Below, one piece after another: positions 57,073 to 64,000 of a DNA stretch of 64,000 bases (its first letter is position 1; the number at the start of each line of letters is the position of its first letter). The position numbers and the translations under genes are program-made. The notes below the pieces were generated by a model. That model was not told the origin of the DNA and made no database searches. It saw nothing but the letters and a program-made list of their open reading frames with translations. The stretch is from assembly GCA_963738835.1 (NCBI GenBank), contig CAVTYH010000002.1, positions 1 through 64,000 of the forward strand, written 5' to 3'. This stretch comes from CAVTYH01 sp963738835 (GTDB taxonomy: Bacteria; Planctomycetota; Planctomycetia; Pirellulales; JADZDJ01).

Positions 57073-58057
57073 CAGTAACTTGGAAGTTTCGGCCCTCGGG
57101 CTCGGCTGCATGGGCCTGAGCTTTGGCTATGGCCCGGCCGTGGACAAGCAAACGGGGATTTCATTGATTCGTGCAGCCGTGGATCGCGGTGTCACGTTCT
57201 TCGATACGGCCGAAGTTTACGGTCCTTTCATGAACGAAGAACTTGTGGGTGAAGCGCTGCTCCGGTGCGCGAGCGCGTCGTTATTGCCACTAAGTTCGGA
57301 TTCGATATCAGTCCCACACATGACCCACGCGGGATGAAGGGCCGCCCCGGTCTGAACAGTCGGCCGGAACAAATCAAGAAGGCCGTTGAGGGCTTGCTTG
57401 CGCGACTAAGGACAGACGCAATCGATCTGCTTTATCAGCATCGCGTGGACACCGAAGTTCCCATTGAAGAGGTGGCGGGTGCCGTGAAAGAATTGGTTCA
57501 GCAAGGAAAGGTCAAACACTTCGGCCTTTCGGAAGCTGGAGTGCAAACCATCCGACGTGCGCATGCGGTGCAGCCCGTAACGGCGCTTCAGAGCGAGTAT
57601 TCCCTGTGGCACAGAGTTCCCGAAAAGGAAGTGATTCCAGTGCTGGAGGAACTCGGCATCGGCTTCGTCCCGTTTAGTCCGCTCGGCAAGGGTTTTTTGA
57701 CAGGGAAGATTGACGAGAACACTCGGCTTAATGCGTCCGACTTCCGCAACACGATTCCACGCTTTGCACCCAACGCTCGAAAATCGAACCTCGCACTGGT
57801 TGACCTGCTCGGCACCATTGCGAAGCGAAAGAATGCGACTCCCGCCCAAATCGCGCGTAGCATGGCTGTTAGCTCAAAAGCCGTGGATTGTCCCCATCCC
57901 AGGCACCACAAAGCTGCACCGTTTGGAAGAGAACCTCGGCGCGGTTGACGTGGAGCTGACCACCGACGATCTGGGCGAGATCGACGATGCCACGTCAAAA
58001 ATCACTGTGCAGGGCGACCGCTACCCTGAGCAGCTAGAGCAAATGACCAATCGCTAA
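57050..58057 (+). CDS. Aldo/keto reductase
   Basis: NADPH-dependent carbonyl reductase. RKLGNSNLEVSALGLGCMGL; VTFFDTAEVYGPFMNEELVG (D and Y of the tetrad); VVIATKFGFDIS (K); AIDLLYQHRVDTEVPIEEVA (H); LQSEYSLWHR; PGTTKLHRLEENLGA. ATG at 57050 after AAGGAG. Frameshifts near 57280 and 57885. Full length about 335 codons. Confidence 0.92.
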
Positions 58058-58096
58058 AAGGTGGTGAAGCAGCCGTCCAAATTATGAGGAATCTCT

Positions 58097-58807
58097 ATGC
58101 CCGATGATCGTCAACGAATTGTACTTATTACCGGCGCCAACCGCGGTATCGGATTTGAGACAGCCAAGCACCTCGCGCGACGGGGATTCCACGTCGTCAT
58201 TGCGGCACGAAACGCTGCTGGAGGACAACAGGCGGCTGAAAAACTTCAGGCGGCTGGTGGGGAGGCATCATTCCTGGCGTGAGACGTGGGCAGTGCAGAC
58301 AGCATCCGGAGCGCTGTGAATAAGTTTGCATTGGTCGCCAAGCACCTGGACGTTCTGATTAACAACGCTGGGATATATCCCGACGAGGGAATAACGATCC
58401 TGAACGCTTCGCGAGATCGCATGGTGCAGACGTTCCAGACGAACACCTTTGAAGCGCTGGAAGTCACCCAGGCGTTTCTGCCCTACCTGCGCCACGCTGC
58501 CGCCGCGCGTGTGATCAATGTCTCCAGCGGCTACGGCCAATTGGATGGATTGTCGGCCGACGTTCCCAGCTACTGCCTTTCAAAACTAGCCCTCAACGGT
58601 CTGACGATCATGCTGGCCGAAGCGCTGCGAGCAGACGGCATCTCTGTAAACTCAATATGTCCCGGCTGGGTGCGCACCGATATGGGCGGAGCCAACGCGA
58701 CTCGCTCCGTGGAAGAAGGTGCGGACACGGCCGTTTGGCTTGCCGCCGAAGCTCCGCATGAACTGAGCGGAAAGTTTTTTCGTGACCGTCAAGAGATTCC
58801 TTGGTAA
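58097..58807 (+). CDS. Short-chain dehydrogenase/reductase with in-frame TGA
   Basis: RIVLITGANRGIGFETAKHL (TGxxxGIG), VLINNAGIYPDEG (NNAG), VINVSSGYG (Ser), PSYCLSKLALNGLTIML (YxxxK), ICPGWVRTDMGG. A TGA at 58280-58282 interrupts the frame between GGEASFLA and DVGSADSIR with no frame change; the family usually has Cys, Leu or Pro-x there. Either a base error or a nonsense mutation. 236 codons. Confidence 0.88.
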
Positions 58808-58819
58808 CAGGAGTTCAAT

Positions 58820-59215
58820 ATGGAAATCAAGAGAATTGGCTCACGGGCATCTAACAAAGGACCGTCGGATTGGTTTACCGGCGCGGTTCGGATCGATCCG
58901 TTGTTTGACACTCCGGACCCGGGGCGCGTTGCCGTCGCCAGTGTCACCTTCGAGCCTGGCGCTCGAACTGCCTGGCACACGCACCCACTAGGGCAAACGC
59001 TCATTGTGACCGCTGGTTGCGGATGGGCGCAGAGTTGGGGCGGACCAGTTCAGGAAATTCGACCGGGTGACGTGGTTTGGTTCGCGCCCGGCGAAAAGCA
59101 TTGGCACGGTGCCGCGGCAACGACAGCCATGACGCACATCGCCATACAAGAGAAGCTGGATGGCAAGCTGGTCGATTGGATGGAGCAGGTTACCGACGAG
59201 CAATATCGCAAATAA
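58820..59215 (+). CDS. Cupin-domain protein
   Basis: 131 residues, single cupin barrel: FEPGARTAWHTHPLGQTLIV gives the H-x-H...(E replaced by Q) metal motif, and GDVVWFAPGEKHWHGAAATT the second His. Likely small-molecule dioxygenase or isomerase. ATG 12 bases after the SDR stop. Confidence 0.85.
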   Translation: MEIKRIGSRASNKGPSDWFTGAVRIDPLFDTPDPGRVAVASVTFEPGARTAWHTHPLGQTLIVTAGCGWAQSWGGPVQEIRPGDVVWFAPGEKHWHGAAATTAMTHIAIQEKLDGKLVDWMEQVTDEQYRK

Positions 59216-59272
59216 TTTAACGGAAGTGAATTGAGCTTGGATTTGGTCGGGTGCAACATTAAAGGAAAAAAC

Positions 59273-59518
59273 ATGCCGCACGTTGTCGTAAAACTTTGGC
59301 CCGGAAAATCTGAAAAGCAGAAGCAACGGCTGGCCGACCTGATCACCAAAGACGTGATGGAGGTCTTCGATTATGGCGAAGAATCGGTTTCTGTTGCGAT
59401 GGAAGAAGTCAAACCGCAGGACTGGAACGAGAAGGTCTACAAGCCCGACATCCTTAACAACTGGGGCAACATCTACAAGAAACCCGGATATGACCCGCTT
59501 GATAGCGCGTGGCATTAA
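59273..59518 (+). CDS. Tautomerase family protein
   Basis: 81 residues beginning MPHVVVKLWPGKSEKQKQRL; Pro after the initiator Met is the catalytic base of 4-oxalocrotonate tautomerase-type enzymes. FDYGEESVSVAMEEVKPQDW follows. Last gene of the operon. Confidence 0.88.
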   Translation: MPHVVVKLWPGKSEKQKQRLADLITKDVMEVFDYGEESVSVAMEEVKPQDWNEKVYKPDILNNWGNIYKKPGYDPLDSAWH

Positions 59519-59572
59519 TTAACAGAAGGATCCACGCTTTGCTCGCATCGGCCCCTTTAACGAGCCTGTTTC

Positions 59573-59710
59573 AGCCGACACAAATCCGACACAGTATGGG
59601 CTATGCAAAGCCCCGATGATTGCCGCACATTTGCCATGCGGTTTATACCGGAAAACCGATTTTTCCGCTTCACAGTTCAATTTCCCAATGTGTTTACCAC
59701 GCTAATGCAT
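59573..59710 (+). repeat. Island-end repeat, copy 4 (no core)
   Basis: CCGACACAAATCCGACACAG and the following about 110 bases match 54178 and 43868, but the attachment core is not at its usual place; the long repeat at 59776 follows instead. Confidence 0.62.
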
Positions 59711-59775
59711 TGCAAACCATTTGCGTTTGCGTTTCGCTCATACGACGGCAAGCGACGCGCGCGTCGTAAAACTTC

Positions 59776-59986
59776 CGTTGTCAGAGTTGTGTCAGAGAAT
59801 TGGTTGCAAACCGTGTAAAAGCGTGTAAATTAGCGACATCGTTGGCGAGTGGTTTGTTGCGCGATGGATCGTTCGTAGTTTCCAATGCTGCAAGGAGATA
59901 CGCAACGCTTCTGACCTTCACCCGACGCGAACTCTTGCGTGGCCTCCGAAGCCGGAAGTTACAGGTTCGAATCCTGTCGGGGATAT
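59776..59986 (+). repeat. att-like repeat with tRNA-Arg(CCG) 3' part, copy 4
   Basis: Near-duplicate of 37463-37670; last 46 bases (59941-59986) are identical to 37625-37670 through GGGGATA: anticodon arm GGCCTCCGAAGCC, T arm ACAGGTTCGAATCCTGT. Right end of the stacked segments. Confidence 0.7.
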
Positions 59987-60136
59987 CTTCTTTGTTCGCA
60001 AGGCTTTGCGAATTGAATCGCATGCATGAGCTTCGGCCAAAGTATCCGACGGTCGCATACGACCTGAGATATTCTTGCAAGACGTCCTGGCTCCGTTATG
60101 GAACGTCCAAAGAAACTGCGACTTTCACCTGCCTTC

Positions 60137-60203
60137 GTCGGCCTGTCATCGTCGGGGCTCGCCCCGTGAGGCCGCCAGGCCCTTGGCCCCGATGATGACG
60201 GGA
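60137..60203. repeat. Imperfect inverted repeat
   Basis: GTCATCGTCGGGGC and GGCCCCGATGATGAC face each other around a GC-rich loop. Could be a REP-like or terminator hairpin. Confidence 0.35.
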
Positions 60204-60401
60204 CGATGAAGCCGGCTCGCTTTGACCATTTCCACCAGTGCCCTCACCGCCGCACGGTGATGGCAACACCTGCCTTTGTTGGCCCGATTCCGGGGGCTCG
60301 TCCGCACCGGGCGACAGCCTCGCTACTTCTTGATAAGCCATTGTGCGAGCGAACCGCTCAAATGAAGCGGACGCCAGCGAGACCTCGACCTCGACTTATC
60401 G

Positions 60402-60551
60402 TTAAGTAGCTAACTGTCTGGGAATCAACAAACCAGCCGTGACGAGCAGGCCAAGAACGCCGACGGTGAGACTAAGGAATTGCAGGCCAGCTTGGATTCC
60501 TTGAACGACTGCCTCAACATGCGCGAAAATGCCAAGTACCATCGATGACAT
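60402..60551 (-). CDS. Small membrane protein (49 aa)
   Basis: MSSMVLGIFAHVEAVVQGIQ then FLSLTVGVLGLLVTAGLLIP: one clear membrane helix. No recognised family. Located beside a possible second small membrane ORF. Confidence 0.4.
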   Translation of the reverse strand: MSSMVLGIFAHVEAVVQGIQAGLQFLSLTVGVLGLLVTAGLLIPRQLAT

Positions 60552-60595
60552 TTGGGCACTTTCCGGTCCGCCGACGCGACGCTACTAGTAATTGT

Positions 60596-60799
60596 CTACC
60601 ACGCCGCGGATGATTCGATAGCTTCCGGGCGGTTCTGCTGCAAATTGAGCCGCTCTGTATCCAGTGCCCGTTCGTTCCAGGCGGAAACGATGGTGCTGGT
60701 CATGGTCGGAATCATGACGATTGGCCCGATCATGAAGACAACGGCAACTGCTGGTTTAGGCCGCAAGGGAATCCACGATTCTGGCCTCCGATCCGCCAT
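60596..60799 (-). CDS. Possible small membrane protein
   Basis: 67 residues with KPAVAVVFMIGPIVMIPTMT as a membrane segment. Weak; supported only by composition and tandem position. Confidence 0.28.
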   Translation of the reverse strand: MADRRPESWIPLRPKPAVAVVFMIGPIVMIPTMTSTIVSAWNERALDTERLNLQQNRPEAIESSAAW

Positions 60800-60888
60800 C
60801 GGCTTCGATCCCGTTTTACGCTGCGGCGGCAGTCCGCTTCATTGCGAGAAATTACACATTGATCAGGCTAAGCCTCGGTCTTGCCGCC

Positions 60889-60957
60889 CGTCCGGGAATG
60901 AAGCGTTCGATGTTGTACCGGAAGATGAAGAAGCTCGGTATTTCTCGCCCCGAATAG
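60889..60957 (+). pseudogene. FhlA-type activator 3' relic
   Basis: RPGMKRSMLYRKMKKLGISR PE and stop equal the C-terminal HTH of the activators at 14824 and 61634. The following bases also parallel the flank after 63201, so this is the end of a tandem duplicate whose body is gone. Confidence 0.75.
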
Positions 60958-61188
60958 CGCGTGCCCATCGGCGCTGCACGCGCCAGCTGCGCGCCAGTAC
61001 TGACAATTGTTCGTCATTACTAACGGCCGCCTTGACGTATCACATTCACAAGTGCCTTGCAGGTGCTTCGCTTACGAGATGAATTATCGAATCTGAGGTT
61101 TGCGGTACGACCTTTGCCTTAATGCCGTGCAGCGAAGGCGCAGCCGAATGTCGCTATTGAGCACTCAAGCAAGAAAGGATCACTAGCC

Positions 61189-61503
61189 ATGTCAACCGCA
61201 CAATCCGCTCCACCAGAGTTTCTTATGAGCGGAGCCGATGATGCCTCCGCCGAGAACCACAGGGTCGAAGTGGCTGAGCTGCAGTCACAGCAGGAGGTGC
61301 TCAAATGCACTTTGGCTGCACAGGAGAAAATTGAAACCATCCGAGACGAGTACGCTGTCCTCCGCCGGCTGGTTCATCGAATCCGTGAGTTGAAAGCGGA
61401 TGAGATGCCGTCGCAATCGCAAAAGAACTTCGTCGATGACCTTTTCCGGCAGGGGGAAAGCCTCGATAGTCTGGCTACTTCATTGGTTTGCTTCTTGGAG
61501 TAG
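61189..61503 (+). CDS. Conserved hypothetical protein, paralogue of 23568
   Basis: 104 residues, QQEVLKCTLAAQEKIETIRD EYAVLRRLVHRIRELKA and SQKNFVDDLFRQGESLDSLA. Same family as the 23568 product; upstream of the second activator. Confidence 0.7.
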   Translation: MSTAQSAPPEFLMSGADDASAENHRVEVAELQSQQEVLKCTLAAQEKIETIRDEYAVLRRLVHRIRELKADEMPSQSQKNFVDDLFRQGESLDSLATSLVCFLE

Positions 61504-61633
61504 CGCCTAGTTCGGCCGACGGTAGATATGAAGTTGTCACTGGGCGGAATTGGAGGTAAGCTAACGCCGAGAGGAGGGTCCAGGCCGGATGACTTCATGG
61601 CCTCCGAGAAGTAACTAGCCCACAACTTTTGGC

Positions 61634-63201
61634 ATGACAGCGGCACCAGCTATCGAGGTAAAGGCAACGGGCGACGGCCACCGAACTTTGCTGGGGGTAT
61701 CGGAAGCCATCGTGTTGAACCACGACCTGCCCACGCTGTTTCAGGCACTGGCGGGTCAGCTTCAGCAGGTGGTGCAGTTCGACGGCCTCGCTCTTGTCTT
61801 GCACGAGGCGGCGAGGAATGTAATGCGCCTGCACGTGCTGGAGACATTCGACTCTACCGCGCAGCAGCTCGCACGAGATATTCCGATTGAAGAAGACCCA
61901 GCCGGACTGGTATGGCAAGAGCAGCAACCACTCACTGCGTCAACGATTGACGATCTACGCCGCTGGCCCCGATTCTCGGAATGGGTGCAGCAGTTTGAAG
62001 TCCAAAGCCTTTGTTGGCTTCCGCTGACGACGGCCGCCGGCGACTGGCGCTTTGGTATTCGCGTGCAAGCGGCCGTCAGCATACGATTCCGCAGATTTTG
62101 ACTTCCTGCAGCTCGTTGCAAACCAGGTGGCCGTCGCTGTCGACAACGCCTTGGCATTTCAGGAAATTGCGGTCGCTGAAGGACAAGCTCTCGCAAGAAA
62201 AGGCCTATCTTGAGGAAGAGGCTCGTACTGAGCACAACTTCGGAGAAATTGTCGGGCAAAGCGGGGCGCTCCGCCGTGTCCTCAAGCTGGTCGAGACCGT
62301 CGCCCCGACAAGTTCCACCGTGCTCATTCGCGGCGAAACTGGCACCGGCAAGGAACTCATCGCCCGCGCAGTGCATGAGCTTAGCCCGCGGCGCGAGCGA
62401 ACGTTCGTGAAGCTAAACTGTGCGGCCATTCCGACCGGCCTCTTGGAAAGCGAGCTATTCGGGCACGAAAAAGGCGCGTTCACCGGCGCCGATCGCAGAA
62501 ATTGGGCCGCTTCGAGCTGGCCCACAAGGGGACACTGTTCCTCGACGAGATTGGCGACATTCCCTCGGAGCTGCAACCGAAGCTTCTTCGCGTGCTGCAG
62601 GAGCAGGAGTTCGAGCGACTCGGTGGCACGAAGACCATCAAGGTGGACGTGCGCTTGGTGGCAGCGACGAATAGCAATCTGGCCGCGATGGTGGGCGATT
62701 GCAGGTTTCGCAGTGATCTTTACTACCGCCTGAACGTATTTCCGCTCGTGCTGCCGCCGCTACGAGAGCGCCCGATGACATTCCGCCGCTGGTGCGCCAC
62801 TTTACCCAACGATTCGCTCGCGGAATGGGCCGGCGGATTGAAACGATTCCGTCCGACGTCATGGAGGCTCTAGTTCAATACCCGTGGCCGGGTAACATCC
62901 GCGAGTTGCAAAACGTCATTGAGCGTGGGGTGATCCTTTCTTCCGGCCTGCGCTGCAGGTTCCACTCGGCGATTTGCAGCCGGTTATGGTTCTTCGGATG
63001 GCGGCGACATCGGCCGAAGCAGTCACGCCTCCGGGCGAAGCGGTCACACTGGCCGACGCGGAGCGAGAGCACATCATCGCCGCGCTGCGCGAAACGGGCT
63101 GGGTTCTCGGCGGTCCCCGAGGAGCCGCGGCGCGCCTGGGCATGAAGCGATCGATGTTGTACTGGAAGATGAAGAAGCTCGACATCTCTCGGCCCGAGTA
63201 G
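61634..63201 (+). CDS. GAF-AAA+-Fis sigma-54 activator (FhlA-like), second copy
   Basis: GAF domain (LLGVSEAIVLNHDLPTLFQA), linker helix, IVGQSGALRRVLKLVETVAP, Walker A IRGETGTGKELIARAVHELS, intact GHEKGAFTGA loop at about 62465, then after a frameshift TLFLDEIGDIPSELQPKLLR (Walker B) and VRLVAATNSNLAAMV, C-terminal Fis HTH MKRSMLYWKMKKLDI. At least four frameshifts, but unlike the 14824 copy the sigma-54 contact loop is readable. Probably controls nearby sigma-54 promoters. Confidence 0.87.
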
Positions 63202-63425
63202 CGCACGCCAATTGGCGCTGCGCCCGCCGGCTGGCGCCCAAATTCGGCAGCCTCCGTCGCTATCGTCGCAGCGGCGAATCGCAAGTCTCCGTTTGTGTTC
63301 ATCTTACGAGGCGAACCCCCGACTCTGACTGTCGGCGGCACAACATCTGCCTTAATGCGTTGCACAAAAGCACGAGAACGAGAAATTCATCACACCCAAA
63401 ACTCTCTGTGCCAAGGCTGTAAGCC

Positions 63426-63728
63426 ATGCTTCGAATCACCGTCCACTATAAGCCGCAGAACTTCACGTTTCAGCTCGAAGGAAAGTTGTCGGCGCCTTCG
63501 CTGCGCGAGCTGGAGGAGTGCTGGAAAAGCACGATCGCCCAGCCGCACAAACCAAACTTATGCATCGACCTTGCGGGCGTCACCTTCATCGACGACGCCG
63601 GCAAGGCCTGCTTGGTGGCCATGCACCGTCAAGGAGCCGAATTCATTGCCACCGACTGCGTGACCAAAGATCTCGTTCGCGAGATCCTAGACTGCTCACA
63701 AACCACTGCGGGCGAGATGACCGCATAG
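63426..63728 (+). CDS. STAS-like protein, second copy
   Basis: 100 residues; FQLEGKLSAPSLRELEECWK and LCIDLAGVTFIDDAGKACLV AMHRQGAEFIATDCVTKDLV. Paralogue of 23939. Upstream of an EmrA-like gene with the same spacing. The Ser of the STAS loop is replaced by Ala here. Confidence 0.7.
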   Translation: MLRITVHYKPQNFTFQLEGKLSAPSLRELEECWKSTIAQPHKPNLCIDLAGVTFIDDAGKACLVAMHRQGAEFIATDCVTKDLVREILDCSQTTAGEMTA

Positions 63729-63775
63729 GCTCAATTTCTCGAACACTATCTACGACCTGACACAGGAGTTGAATC

Positions 63776-64000
63776 ATGGTAAGCGTAGCAAACAACGTTT
63801 CTGAAAACTCGCATCGCTCGACCGCACCTGCGCCAGCTACTTCCGGCGAGACACATAGCGAAACTCAACCGGTCGCGACAGCACAGGCATCCGCGTATCC
63901 ATATAAAAAATGGTTGGTGTTGTCCGGAGTCGCGATTGCCGTGGCGGTCGTGGCGTACTTCTCGGTCCCGGTCATCACTGCGGCACTGAACACGGTTAGC
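63776..64000 (+). CDS. HlyD/EmrA-type membrane fusion protein, partial
   Basis: Starts MVSVANNVSENSHRSTAP after AGGAG; membrane helix KKWLVLSGVAIAVAVVAYFS, then VITAALNTVS at the window edge. Paralogue of 24293, with which it shares even the leader bases. Confidence 0.85.
   Translation, partial: MVSVANNVSENSHRSTAPAPATSGETHSETQPVATAQASAYPYKKWLVLSGVAIAVAVVAYFSVPVITAALNTVS

Larger units (their letters stand above)
59519..60401. other. Non-coding end of segment 3
   Basis: No supported gene; includes the two repeats below and an imperfect hairpin at 60137-60203. Confidence 0.45.

Noticed and set aside
46340..60000. CRISPR array
   Set aside because: The regular spacing of GGxTTCGAAxCC-like units at 48.9-53.6 kb is due to tRNA T arms; there are no identical repeats with unique spacers and no cas genes.

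Overview
The window looks like a planctomycete chromosome fragment (phylum Planctomycetota), probably from a metagenome or an unpolished long-read assembly. Evidence: an ECF sigma factor translationally coupled to a Ser/Thr kinase with TPR repeats, two arylsulfatases, paired NtrC/FhlA-type sigma-54 activators, and a MerR-B12 regulator. Most long genes are interrupted by one or more single-base frameshifts, so nearly every gene below is reconstructed across frames. Several places join two genes that are both cut in the middle, which could be real deletions or assembly joins.

Layout. 1-4.03 kb: very GC-rich housekeeping block on the minus strand (rpmH, rnpA, yidD, yidC, khpB; two tRNA-Ser; tadA), fused at about 4032 to a truncated plasmid relaxase of clearly lower GC. 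4-14 kb: accessory DNA with relaxase and ribbon-helix-helix mobilisation protein, inverted repeats that may be an oriT, an XRE regulator and its broken copy, a PIN toxin with an XRE-ImmA/IrrE partner, DUF6602, GIY-YIG and small hypothetical genes. 14.8-20.3 kb: FhlA-type activator, then the ECF sigma/kinase-TPR pair. 20.4-22 kb: relics of phosphoketolase, glycogen phosphorylase and amylomaltase genes around a histidine phosphatase.

22.3-37.3 kb: a plus-strand stress/carbon island: coiled-coil protein, BON protein, CsrA, a small conserved protein, a STAS-like protein, an EmrA/EmrB-type efflux pair, then phosphoketolase, glycogen phosphorylase, 4-alpha-glucanotransferase, class I aldolase and type II NADH dehydrogenase. 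Together these would mobilise glycogen, route hexose phosphates to acetyl phosphate and reoxidise NADH. Part of this island (activator, small protein, STAS, EmrA) recurs at 60.9-64 kb.

37.6-60 kb: three consecutive segments bounded by four copies of a tRNA 3'-end sequence, as expected for integrative elements stacked at one tRNA attachment site. Segment 1 carries sulfatases and an outer-membrane protein. Segment 2 carries CsrA, a fasciclin protein, a MerR-B12 regulator, a Ro60 (TROVE) gene, six tandem Y RNA-like units and an array of 39 tRNA genes that covers all 20 amino acids and holds SEC-C, HExxH and HNH endonuclease genes. Segment 3 carries an AraC regulator and a redox/cupin/tautomerase operon. 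The Ro60-Y RNA-tRNA array is the most interesting part: two of the Y RNA units have a circularly permuted tRNA fold (T arm and 3' acceptor strand before 5' acceptor strand and D arm), the topology described for bacterial YrlA RNAs, and they lie between the Ro60 gene and a tRNA set whose anticodons avoid the usual need for TadA and TilS.
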